A stretch of DNA of 64,000 nt from Oscillospiraceae bacterium. Its GTDB lineage: Bacteria; Bacillota; Clostridia; Oscillospirales; Oscillospiraceae. The DNA is taken from assembly GCA_022846095.1 (NCBI GenBank), contig AP025583.1:4117279-4181278 (forward strand), in the 5' to 3' direction. Positions 1-7,205 of the stretch are shown in pieces (the stretch's first letter is position 1; every line of letters begins with the position of its first letter). The position numbers and the translations under genes were made by a program. Below the pieces are notes generated by a model, which saw only the letters and a program-made list of their open reading frames with translations, had not been told where the DNA came from and searched no databases.

Positions 1-244
1 TCGCTGCAATCGCATCAGAGAACTTCTGCTGAATATCAAGACTCTGCTGGTGCCATTTGGGGTAATTGGCCGCCTGGTCGATGATCTCCTGCACTTGCTT
101 TTCTTTGGCTTCTTCCTTCTTGTACTTCTCGATCAGCTGTTTACGGGCCGTTTTATACAGTTTCCAGATAAAGAAAATGGCCACAAGCACCGTGATGACT
201 GTAGCCACTTTCAAGTCTCCGAAAACTTCCAGAAATTCATCCAT
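1..244 (-). CDS. Membrane protein, probably holin-like (3' end outside window)
   Basis: The reading frame opens with ATG at 244, preceded by an AGGGGAAA ribosome site, and runs off the left edge, so at least 81 residues are visible and the C-terminus is missing. It starts MDEFLEVFGDLK, then has one hydrophobic helix (VATVITVLVAIFFIWKLY, residues about 13-30), followed by a long charged Lys/Glu-rich helix. One membrane segment plus a cytoplasmic coiled tail, last in the tail operon just after an XkdX-like gene, fits the place where Firmicutes phages keep a holin or haemolysin-XhlA-like gene. The role is inferred from position and topology only. Confidence 0.7.
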   Translation of the reverse strand, partial: MDEFLEVFGDLKVATVITVLVAIFFIWKLYKTARKQLIEKYKKEEAKEKQVQEIIDQAANYPKWHQQSLDIQQKFSDAIAA

Positions 245-283
245 TAGATTTCCCCTTTGTCACTAAGGATAAATCGGATGGAA

Positions 284-436
284 TCAGACGGTAGTACCGC
301 CGGCATTCAGCATCCCGATCAGCTCCTGGTATTCGCTCTCCGTGACCTTGCCCACAGCGAAGAAAATATCAATCTTCTCCTCCAGTCCGGCAGTCTGGCC
401 TCGCTCGATCATCCGCTTCAAAGTCCGATACAACAT
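284..436 (-). CDS. XkdX-like small tail-operon protein
   Basis: A 50-residue protein with ATG at 436 and a GGGAGG site 8 bases upstream. It begins MLYRTLKRMIERGQ and carries the pattern of basic N-terminus, Lys-Ile-Asp-Ile-Phe-Phe, then Val-Thr-Glu-Ser-Glu-Tyr-Gln-Glu-Leu, which resembles the XkdX family of short proteins found between tail fibre and holin genes in Bacillus and Clostridia phages. Their biochemical role is unknown. It sits 19 bases from the preceding tail gene and 39 from the membrane gene that follows. Confidence 0.6.
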   Translation of the reverse strand: MLYRTLKRMIERGQTAGLEEKIDIFFAVGKVTESEYQELIGMLNAGGTTV

Positions 437-455
437 GATAAGATCCTCCCTTGTC

Positions 456-800
456 TTAAATATCCAGATCCGTCAGCCCCAGCTCCAGCAGGGTCAGACG
501 AAATTCCTGGTCCACATTCATGGCGTCGGTGTCCACCTGTGCCCGATACAGCGCGCTGTTGCTCCGGTCAATCTCGTTGTCTTTGCCTTTTTGCAGGAAC
601 TCGTCATAGTTGTCCTGTACGTTCTTGACGATGCCATCCCAGGTTTCGACCTCCACATGGTATTCGTCATACTCGAATCCAGTGAACTCCTCCGTCTCAA
701 CGGGCGTCACATTCTGGAAGAGCCGCACAAGGCTCCGCTTGGTCCCCGGGATCTGCTCTACCGTAAAACTGCCCGGATTGACCATCCCCTGAACTTTCAT
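456..800 (-). CDS. Unknown tail/baseplate-operon protein, 114 aa
   Basis: A 114-residue acidic protein that begins 13 bases after the reverse transcriptase gene, with AGGAG before ATG at 800. The N-terminal half is predicted mostly beta (GSFTVEQIPGTKRSLVRLF), with a segment EYDEYHVEVETWDGIV that is Glu/Asp rich, and the C-terminal half is helical. It looks like the short proteins that lie between fibre and XkdX genes in Clostridia siphophages. It is not a convincing Avd, the helical DGR accessory protein, although it occupies a plausible position for one. Confidence 0.6.
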   Translation of the reverse strand: MKVQGMVNPGSFTVEQIPGTKRSLVRLFQNVTPVETEEFTGFEYDEYHVEVETWDGIVKNVQDNYDEFLQKGKDNEIDRSNSALYRAQVDTDAMNVDQEFRLTLLELGLTDLDI

Positions 801-813
801 AGTGCCACTCCTT

Positions 814-1989
814 TCATGCCGCCTGATAAGGCGGATATAATTTCTGAAGTCGCCGGCATTCTCTTCTGACGACTTTCTTCAGATCGAACATTGTCTTCGG
901 TTGGTAATACCGCTTTAATATCCGTTGACTATTGCATTTGCGAAGTTGACCCAATCGGGAGATAAGCCCGGAGGCCCTCTTGAATGAGATGACCCGGTTG
1001 TGGTCCCTTCGATGGTAGTAAATGTGCAGCGCCTGTTTGAGTCGGAACAGGTTGTGCTTTCGGAGGATTGTATATCCATGCCCGAAACGGTAGCCCAATG
1101 CCGACGGAATCCTCGGGCGGCGGTGTCGCTGCTTCTTCTCCGATAACCCTTCATGAGCCTTCGCCACTCTCGGCGTAAAGCCCACCCGGAAGATCTGCCA
1201 GTTATCCTTCAGCTTCATGCCGATCTCGCCCAGCCAAGCCTTGATGTCCTCCAGCAGCTTTCTCAGCTTCCGCTTATTGGAGCCAAAAATAGTGAAGTTG
1301 TCCATCTGCCGCAGGTAGTGGCTCACGCCATATTGCTTTTGGTGGACCATCAGGTCCAGAGGTTGGAGCAGCAGATGAAGGAACCAGGAGGAGAAGAACG
1401 CGCCGATCAGCACGCCGTACTCCATCAGGGCGTCGCAGAGCCATAGGGTTTCCCGGTCTTTGAACAGCCGTTTCAGTGCGTTGATGACATAGGGCGGGTC
1501 TACCTCCACAAAGCAGTGGTGAATATCACACTCCACGCAGTATTGGGTGCCCACCGGATCGTTCTTCATCCAGTTCTTCAGCGCCTTCACGCCGTAGGAG
1601 TTACCCCGCCCGGGTACGCTTGCGATGCAATACTTGTCCATGCTCCGCTTGATGTGCGGGATCATGGGCTGCACCACCGCATGGTGGACATACTGGTCCG
1701 GCCATAGCAGCGGTTCGTTGATCTCTCGCCATTTCCCCTTGCCGCTGTCCGCGTTCCGGTCCCATTTCCGCCGTTGCAGCGGTTTGTGCATGTGCTCGTC
1801 CCCGGTCACCAGGTCCTCGATGAACTTGCGGAGTTTCACCACATATTCATCCACATGCGCCTCGATTTCCAGGACTTTCTTATTCAAACTGTGGTCGCCG
1901 TTTCTCCGGTGACCGCGATTGACTTCCTGGATAGCCAGGCGCAGGTTTTCATCGGAGATGATTTGTTGGTAAATTCTAACTCGTTTCAT
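814..1989 (-). CDS. DGR reverse transcriptase with QMDN in place of YxDD
   Basis: A 391-residue reverse transcriptase that would copy the template repeat RNA and drive adenine mutagenesis of the variable repeat. An upstream TTG-initiated extension exists, but the ATG at 1989 has AAGGAGG 13 bases upstream, so I chose it. Seen in order: a fingers segment (KWREINEPLLWPDQYVHH), motif A with the metal-binding Asp near residue 155 (VECDIHHCF), an IGAFFSS motif that matches the IGxxxS hallmark of DGR enzymes rather than the QGxxxSP of group II introns, then QMDN at residues 228-231 where YxDD is expected, and a thumb rich in Arg/Lys. The replaced second Asp is unusual; the adenine-only changes in the nearby repeat show this lineage was active. 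No Avd gene is adjacent. Confidence 0.93.
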   Translation of the reverse strand: MKRVRIYQQIISDENLRLAIQEVNRGHRRNGDHSLNKKVLEIEAHVDEYVVKLRKFIEDLVTGDEHMHKPLQRRKWDRNADSGKGKWREINEPLLWPDQYVHHAVVQPMIPHIKRSMDKYCIASVPGRGNSYGVKALKNWMKNDPVGTQYCVECDIHHCFVEVDPPYVINALKRLFKDRETLWLCDALMEYGVLIGAFFSSWFLHLLLQPLDLMVHQKQYGVSHYLRQMDNFTIFGSNKRKLRKLLEDIKAWLGEIGMKLKDNWQIFRVGFTPRVAKAHEGLSEKKQRHRRPRIPSALGYRFGHGYTILRKHNLFRLKQALHIYYHRRDHNRVISFKRASGLISRLGQLRKCNSQRILKRYYQPKTMFDLKKVVRRECRRLQKLYPPYQAA

Positions 1990-2189
1990 CAGGGATAGTT
2001 TTCCTCCTTGTAGCCTCACAACTGTTCCATCGCCGCGGGTGGTTCCAAGGCGAGACTTGGCCCGAAGTGTACTAAGCTGTGTCCTGACGGCTTATCTTCA
2101 GCAAGTGCTGCGCGGTCAACGATGCGTAATAGAAAGGGTGAGGAACCCTGACTACCAAATGGAGGGTTAGCCTATGGCTTAGCAAGGAT

Positions 2190-2329
2190 GCGACAGCCGA
2201 TGTTGGTGTTCTGGTTCGACGCGTTGTTGTAGTTAATGTAGAAAGGCCCGTGATTCTGGTTCTGGTTATAGTTACCGCCATGGTGCAGGCACGGGTTACT
2301 ACCGTTGAAATTCCAGTTATCCGGGACAT
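2190..2329 (-). repeat. DGR template repeat (TR)
   Basis: 140 bp aligned without gaps to the variable repeat at 2515-2654 (constant offset of 325). On the coding (minus) strand I count 22 mismatches and every one is at a template adenine, out of 43 adenines; no C, G or T position differs. The template would encode an Asn-rich peptide, the usual sign of AAY codons that mutate to many residues. It lies between target gene and reverse transcriptase, the classical DGR order. Confidence 0.95.
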
Positions 2330-2420
2330 CGTCTGCTGCAAAGTTGACCCCGCGCTTTCCCCTTACCAAAGGAAAAGCGGTTTATCAGAGTGATTTCACT
2401 CCATTTTGAATTTTGATAAG

Positions 2421-2474
2421 GCGGAGCTTGGGGGAAGGGCCTGCGGGCCCCTCACCCCAAACCCCCTCCTCCGC
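2421..2474 (-). terminator. GC-rich inverted repeat between TR and target gene
   Basis: Nested inverted repeats: GCGGAG (2421-2426) with CTCCGC (2469-2474), TTGGGG (2428-2433) with CCCCAA (2455-2460), and GGGCC/GGCCC around a TGCG loop (2437-2450). On the minus strand a stable hairpin would form just after the target gene's stop. It is followed by few U residues, so it could be a terminator, an RNA-processing boundary for TR RNA, or a structural DGR element. Confidence 0.5.
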
Positions 2475-2484
2475 AGGGGAGTGG

Positions 2485-5223
2485 TCACGCCGCCTTCGGC
2501 GGGCGTTCCTGGAGGCGACAGCCGACGTTGGCGCTCTGGCCCGACGCGCTGACGCAGTTAATGCAGAAAGGCCCGTGACCCCGGTACTGGCCATAGTAAC
2601 CGCCATGGAGCAGGCACGGGCTACCACCGTTGAAAACCCAGTTATCCGGGACATACGTTGTGGTACTTCCTGCGGCCGCACACGGGAACAGCGCCCACTC
2701 CAGACCATCTTGTGTCGGGATGGTGAAGTCAGACGGATAACCACCCACCGGCTTACCGACGAGTACGCCATTGGCACTGTCGCTGAACTGGTTGGGATTC
2801 TTGATGACATTCAGGCCATTATTGTTATAGTAACAGCCATCCAGCCAATCATAGACATTGTCCCACCAGCCCTCGACGTTCCGGTACTGGGTAAAGCCAT
2901 AGCTGTTTCGGTTGGCCGCCGTGGTGCCGGTATGATACTGCATGGCATCCGTCCGGCCGTTGTTCTCCTTGGAACCGCTTGCGGAACAGCCTCTGCCGAT
3001 CCGCTCACCGTTCCAATCGGCAAACTCCACGAGGAACAGCATGCCGATGTACCAGAACTGAGCGAAGTCGATCTGCCAGATGTAGGAGCCCAGATTGTGG
3101 ATACCGCTCCGGGCCGTGCTTCGGGTGATGTTCACCTTCTGCGCCACATTGGTGGAGGACTTGTAATCGCTGCCGCAGTGGTAGCGGCCGATGTAGGAGA
3201 AGTCCAGTTCGCCAAGGCCGTCGCCCCGGTCCATATTCACCGGGTCCACATGGAACCCCTCAACAGGGCCGTCCGCGATCTGGAGTTTCAGCTTCTTGCC
3301 CGTCTTGGTCCACTTGTACCAATACTTGGGCTCCTTGACCATCACGCCGCCAGAACGAGTTTCCTTCACCATCCCATTCCAGGGATAAAGGTTGTCGAAG
3401 GGAGAGGAGCCGGAGCCGTTGTTCACCGCCGGATTGGGGTCGCCAAACCCGGCCGCGCCGTCCGTGCGAGTACCCTTGGTAGAGCCGCCGGAAGTCCAGT
3501 CCCATTCCACGCCATAAATGGTCACGAACTGAGCTTTAACCTGAACAGACTTGTCGGCGCCGGCCAGATAGTTGGTGCCCTCGGCCACCTTGACCGTGAT
3601 GACAGCCGTGCCCGTAGTGTCGTTCACGCTGTTCACCGTTACCTCGCCGGTGGTCTGGTTGATGTTGCCGACGGTAGCCACGCCGGTGTTGTTGGAGGTA
3701 GCGGTAATGACACCGTTGCCATTTCGGGTCACTGTGAATTTGGCGCTCCGGGCGCTGGTGTTCAGCGTCACGCTTGCCGGACTCACGGATACCACCTGGT
3801 CACCCTTGCCGATGGCCCAGGTCGCAGTCTTGGCCTCGATGGAGCCGTCCCACCACTGATAGTTGGCCGTCGGGGTGAAGGAGGCGGTGTAGCCGGTGCC
3901 GGCGTTGACCTTCGCCTCCACCGACACGGTCATCTTGTTGCTGTCGTAATTGGTGTCCCAGGACGGGGTCTTGGGATTGCCGTCATACTTCAGCGAGCCG
4001 CTCTGGGCGGGGACAGCGGGGATAGACGCCCGGCCGATGGTCCAGTTCACCGTCTTCTTACCCGTGGTGCCGTCCGACCACATGCCGTTCAGCAGGGTAA
4101 AGGTGGCGGTGTGGGTTCCCGCATTGGTCTGAGCCGTCACCGATACCGAGGAGTTCTCCTGGTCAAAGTTGTCCCATTCCGGCGTCTGGGCCGCCCCATT
4201 GTAGGTGAGGGAGCCCTTCTGTGTCGGGATGGGCACGATGACGCTGGTGATCGTCCACTGGACCTCCTTGGCCTCCGTTGTCCCGTCCCACCACTGGTAG
4301 TTGGACTTGGGGGTGAAGGTGGCGGTGTAATTGCCCGCGTCGGTTCCGACCCGGTCGCCCCCAATGGTCATCTTCTCCACATCATAGCCATCCCAGATGG
4401 GCGTCTGCGGCGTGCCGTTGGCCGCCAGCACATTGCTCTGGGTGGGAAGAGAGGCGATGGTCGCTCTGCCGATAGACCACTCGGCGTCGGCTTCGTCCGT
4501 ACCATTGGGGAACTCATAGCCATATACCAGTGTGAAATGGGCGGTGTAGCTGCCCGCGTTGATGCCGTTGGTTTCCCCGCTGATGGACATTTTCACCGAG
4601 TCGTACCCGGTCCAGGCAGGCGTCTTGTTTGTCCCGTCATAGGTGATTACTACATTTTGAACGGGGACAGCCACCTGAACAGGATTGACCATCACATTCA
4701 GGCTGGTGGTCTTGGTCACGCCCTCATAGGCATAGCCGATTTCCACCGCCTGCTCGCCCAGCGTGGAGAACGCGGTATCGGGATAGGTATATCCGTCCAC
4801 GACCTGGGTAGACTCATCCGAGAAAGTAGCGGTGACTACCATCCCGGCCGGAGCAAACTGCTCCAGATAGTTGTAGGTCATTTTGTCGGGGTTGGTGGTG
4901 ACGGCAATGGATACCAGCACCTTCTCCACCGTGACGGAGACCATAGCCGTCTTGGTGACGCGGCCCTCGGTATAGGTGATGGTCACCTCCGTGACCCCGT
5001 CCGTCAAAGTCTGAGGCGACACGGAGTATCCGGTCACATCCGAAGTGAGACCATAACCATAGCCCGCGGTAACGATCATGCCCGTGGGGTCAAAGGCCTC
5101 TCCGGACTTATAGACCGTCTTGTTGGGCTGTTTGGTGATGGTCAGGGTCTCCAGCTTCAGAGAGCCGCCTCCGCCGTTGCCGCCGGTCATGTTAAAGACC
5201 TTGCCGACGTTAGCATTACTCAT
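2485..5223 (-). CDS. DGR target: Ig-like tail/receptor-binding protein with C-type-lectin-type variable end
   Basis: A 912-residue protein. ATG at 5223 is preferred over an upstream TTG because the GGAGG site lies 12 bases before it and it overlaps the preceding stop as ATGA. Residues about 20-200 hold bacterial Ig-like repeats (SGEAFDPTGMIVTAGYG; LEQFAPAGMVVTATFSD). About 200-500 hold four to five beta repeats of the type KTPSWDTNYDS...NAGTGYTASFTP, and near 510-570 is a further Ig-like domain. The last 300 residues, with YWYKWT, FWYIGMLFLVEF and a C-terminal GCRL, resemble the FGE-sulfatase/C-type-lectin fold that displays DGR-varied residues. Seventeen residues of the last 60 differ from the template translation. 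It probably forms the variable tail tip that contacts the host surface. Confidence 0.9.
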   Translation of the reverse strand: MSNANVGKVFNMTGGNGGGGSLKLETLTITKQPNKTVYKSGEAFDPTGMIVTAGYGYGLTSDVTGYSVSPQTLTDGVTEVTITYTEGRVTKTAMVSVTVEKVLVSIAVTTNPDKMTYNYLEQFAPAGMVVTATFSDESTQVVDGYTYPDTAFSTLGEQAVEIGYAYEGVTKTTSLNVMVNPVQVAVPVQNVVITYDGTNKTPAWTGYDSVKMSISGETNGINAGSYTAHFTLVYGYEFPNGTDEADAEWSIGRATIASLPTQSNVLAANGTPQTPIWDGYDVEKMTIGGDRVGTDAGNYTATFTPKSNYQWWDGTTEAKEVQWTITSVIVPIPTQKGSLTYNGAAQTPEWDNFDQENSSVSVTAQTNAGTHTATFTLLNGMWSDGTTGKKTVNWTIGRASIPAVPAQSGSLKYDGNPKTPSWDTNYDSNKMTVSVEAKVNAGTGYTASFTPTANYQWWDGSIEAKTATWAIGKGDQVVSVSPASVTLNTSARSAKFTVTRNGNGVITATSNNTGVATVGNINQTTGEVTVNSVNDTTGTAVITVKVAEGTNYLAGADKSVQVKAQFVTIYGVEWDWTSGGSTKGTRTDGAAGFGDPNPAVNNGSGSSPFDNLYPWNGMVKETRSGGVMVKEPKYWYKWTKTGKKLKLQIADGPVEGFHVDPVNMDRGDGLGELDFSYIGRYHCGSDYKSSTNVAQKVNITRSTARSGIHNLGSYIWQIDFAQFWYIGMLFLVEFADWNGERIGRGCSASGSKENNGRTDAMQYHTGTTAANRNSYGFTQYRNVEGWWDNVYDWLDGCYYNNNGLNVIKNPNQFSDSANGVLVGKPVGGYPSDFTIPTQDGLEWALFPCAAAGSTTTYVPDNWVFNGGSPCLLHGGYYGQYRGHGPFCINCVSASGQSANVGCRLQERPPKAA
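2487..2506 (-). promoter_or_regulatory. DGR target-site hairpin downstream of the variable repeat
   Basis: An inverted repeat ACGCCGCC / GGCGGgCGT with a three-base loop (GAA on the coding strand) and one bulged base. It starts 9 bases beyond the 3' end of the variable repeat and overlaps the end of the target gene. In the Bordetella phage BPP-1 DGR a hairpin with an 8-bp stem and GAAA loop at this location is needed for efficient retrohoming; position, stem length and loop here agree. The function is inferred by analogy. Confidence 0.6.
2515..2654 (-). repeat. DGR variable repeat (VR)
   Basis: Copy of the template repeat inside the 3' end of the target gene. The invariant 3' end on the coding strand (TCGGCTGTCGC, + strand 2515-2525) is the likely initiation of mutagenic homology. 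Differences from the template produce changes such as Asn to Val, Gly, Ser, Tyr, Tyr to Cys and Gln to Arg, while VPDN, HGG, HGPF and GCR are kept. Confidence 0.95.
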
Positions 5224-5605
5224 TGCTCTGCTCAACCTCCAGTCGCAAAATATAAATGGTCAGATCCTCCACCGGAGTGACCTCACAGTGGAACGTGACC
5301 TGACCGTCAACGGTGATATTGTCGGCTTTCACGCCGGTTTCGCTCGCCGCCATAAAGCAGTCCGCGTCGGCGCACACAATATACCAGTAGTTTCCGTCAG
5401 CTAAGAGGGACTCGTCCTGCACAGTCTGAGCTCTGCCGCTCCAGTTCTCGGCCGGCAGAGTAACGGTGATACCGGTATGCTGTGCGCTCTCCAGCAGAGG
5501 GGTGATAATCTCCAAAAGCTTGTCGATACGATTTAGGGTATCGAGCTTCCCCTTTTCTGCCAAAGCTTGCAGCTGCCCAAGAGTTGTAACTTTCTTCTCT
5601 GCCAT
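5216..5605 (-). CDS. Baseplate/fibre accessory protein, 129 aa
   Basis: The N-terminus TLGQLQALAEKGKLDTLNRI is helical and similar in style to that of the neighbouring 5672-6616 product. The C-terminal 80 residues (from AENWSGRAQTVQ to YILRLEVEQ) form a predicted beta domain that resembles the C-terminus of the 7206-8513 fibre (ASGWKDGSITIADSRLL ... LTVNLIRFEL), so the two proteins share a module. It overlaps the DGR target start by 8 bases, which suggests translational coupling. Likely a small structural tail-tip component; function not known. Confidence 0.7.
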   Translation of the reverse strand: MAEKKVTTLGQLQALAEKGKLDTLNRIDKLLEIITPLLESAQHTGITVTLPAENWSGRAQTVQDESLLADGNYWYIVCADADCFMAASETGVKADNITVDGQVTFHCEVTPVEDLTIYILRLEVEQSNE

Positions 5606-5620
5606 GTCAGAGCTCCTTTC

Positions 5621-5662
5621 AGGAAAAGTAAGAGGGGGACAGGATCACCCCATCCCCCTCTT
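5621..5662 (-). terminator. Rho-independent terminator
   Basis: AAGAGGGGGA (5630-5639) pairs with TCCCCCTCTT (5653-5662); on the minus strand the hairpin is followed by ACTTTTCC. It lies between two tail genes and would reduce expression of the DGR target relative to upstream genes. Confidence 0.65.
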
Positions 5663-5671
5663 CGCGGTTAC

Positions 5672-6616
5672 TCAGGCAGTCTCCTGACCGTTCTCCGTGG
5701 TGCCGAAGACCTCGTTCAGCATGGCAGTCACCTCGGTATCGAGCGCGACCTCCATGCCGTCCAGCTTGGTCTTGTCCTCCTTGGACATCAGGCCGTTCGC
5801 CTCGGTGGTGGCAGGCTGATAGGTGGTATCCTGAGCGGGGATGCCCAGAGCCACGATGTCCTGCTTGGTCACGTCGGCGCCCAGCACCACATGGCCCTTG
5901 TCGTCGTTGCCGACCTTCTTAAAGCCGGCCGCAACAGCGGTAGTAGTGGGGTGGGTGTAGACAGTGGTCTCCTCACCATCGATCTTGATGTTGCCGTTGA
6001 TCTCAGAGGCCTCGACCTTGGTGGCGCCGGCGGAGATGCTCTCCATGGCGGCGGCGATCTTGCCCTCGATGGCGGCCATCACGGTGGCGTAGTCGTCATC
6101 CTCACCGCCGATGCCGGCAACGATGCCGTTGAGCTTGGCGATGGCGGTGTTCATGGCGGCGGCGTCATCGGGGTGGTCCTGAATCCACTGGGCGATCTCA
6201 GTCAGAGTGTCCAGGGACTCCTGCGCGCCCTCGGGGATCAGCTGGGCAGCCAGCTCCTCGTTGGCGATGGTGCGGACGCTCTTGCCGGTGTCGGTGCCGA
6301 TCAGGGTGTCCACATCCGCCTTGGCGGCCTTGGCGGCCAGAACAGCCGTCAGGGCGGCGTCCAGGTCAGACTCAGAAACCTGAGCCTTGTAGGCCAGGGC
6401 AGCCAGACCCTTCACCGCCACGTCGGTGCCATTGACGGACAGGGTGCCGTTGGTGGCGCCGGTGCCGATCAGGATGTCAACCATCTTGTCGGCGATGGCC
6501 AGGGCAGTGCCGTTGACCTTGATGCCCACCAGAGACTTAGACTCGACAGCGTCGATCTCGGTCTTGGTGCGCTGGGCCAGCATCTTCAGCTGGTCAAGAG
6601 TGGTGTGCTTAGACAT
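5672..6616 (-). CDS. Tail fibre/baseplate protein, 314 aa
   Basis: ATG at 6616 is preferred to that at 6622 because AGGGGG lies 8 bases upstream. The sequence is rich in Ala, Asp, Thr and Lys with regular helices, then GNIKIDGEETTVYTHP and HVVLGADVTKQDI, typical of short phage fibre repeats. The end MLNEVFGTTENG resembles the LDDAF / LDAVFGD repeats of the next protein upstream. It lacks Cys. A structural role at the tail tip is inferred from composition and position between two fibre genes. Confidence 0.7.
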   Translation of the reverse strand: MSKHTTLDQLKMLAQRTKTEIDAVESKSLVGIKVNGTALAIADKMVDILIGTGATNGTLSVNGTDVAVKGLAALAYKAQVSESDLDAALTAVLAAKAAKADVDTLIGTDTGKSVRTIANEELAAQLIPEGAQESLDTLTEIAQWIQDHPDDAAAMNTAIAKLNGIVAGIGGEDDDYATVMAAIEGKIAAAMESISAGATKVEASEINGNIKIDGEETTVYTHPTTTAVAAGFKKVGNDDKGHVVLGADVTKQDIVALGIPAQDTTYQPATTEANGLMSKEDKTKLDGMEVALDTEVTAMLNEVFGTTENGQETA

Positions 6617-6643
6617 ATACATGTCCCCCTTAAAAATATTTGT

Positions 6644-7192
6644 TTACGGCTCGTCGCCGAAAACAGCATCCAGAATGTCCTCCACCTCTTCGTCGGTGGC
6701 GGTATTGTCCGGACTCTCCGGATCGTCTTCAGGATCATCGGGCGGAGTCCACTCAGACTGGAATGCGTCGTCAAGCGCCTCCTGGACCTCTTCGTCGGTG
6801 GCGGTGTTTTCCTTGATGATCTCCAGGATCTGCGCCGTCACATCCCCGCCGATGTAGGAGGGCGGGATCAGCTGCTTGGGGTCGACCCCATACATAATCC
6901 GGCCGGTCAGACACCAGACGGTATCCTTTTGCTCCGCCCCCTTGACCCCGGTGACGCCGATCTTGAGATTGACGCCGCCTTTCTTCAGGCATTCGGCCGG
7001 GATGATACACCGGTCATCCGTAAGCTCCACAGGAGGCTGCTGCACGCCGCCGGCGTCGAAGATAGCCGACTTTGTGTAGCCGTCCCAGCTCTCGTCAAAG
7101 TGGAACTCCACAATGTAGATTTTTTCGGAGTTCTCCACCAGACTGTCATCTTTCAGCATATGGGCATAGGTTGCTTTCACTGCGATTTCCAC
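6644..7192 (-). CDS. Baseplate protein with duplicated acidic C-terminal motif
   Basis: A 182-residue protein. Residues 1-130 form a beta-rich domain with IYIVEFHFDESWDGYTKSA and WCLTGRIMYGVDPKQLIPP, a type seen in baseplate upper/wedge-like proteins of Clostridia siphophages. The C-terminal 60 residues are very acidic and contain TATDEEVQEALDDAF and TATDEEVEDILDAVF, an internal duplication separated by a Pro/Asp/Glu-rich linker. The next gene begins 28 bases downstream. The repeats may be docking sites for fibre subunits, which is inference. Confidence 0.65.
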   Translation of the reverse strand: MEIAVKATYAHMLKDDSLVENSEKIYIVEFHFDESWDGYTKSAIFDAGGVQQPPVELTDDRCIIPAECLKKGGVNLKIGVTGVKGAEQKDTVWCLTGRIMYGVDPKQLIPPSYIGGDVTAQILEIIKENTATDEEVQEALDDAFQSEWTPPDDPEDDPESPDNTATDEEVEDILDAVFGDEP

Positions 7193-7205
7193 GGGTTACA
7201 CCTCC

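Noticed and set aside
456-800. Avd accessory protein of the DGR
   Set aside because: Predicted mixed beta/alpha and acidic, not a basic four-helix bundle; more like a tail protein.
2172-2369. 65-codon minus-strand frame over the template repeat
   Set aside because: It is the template read in the target's frame; Asn-rich because of AAY codons. No ribosome site and no need for translation.
2413-5280. Long + strand open frame (955 codons) opposite the DGR target
   Set aside because: It mirrors the minus-strand gene, with codon composition typical of antisense frames; no ribosome site and no domain.
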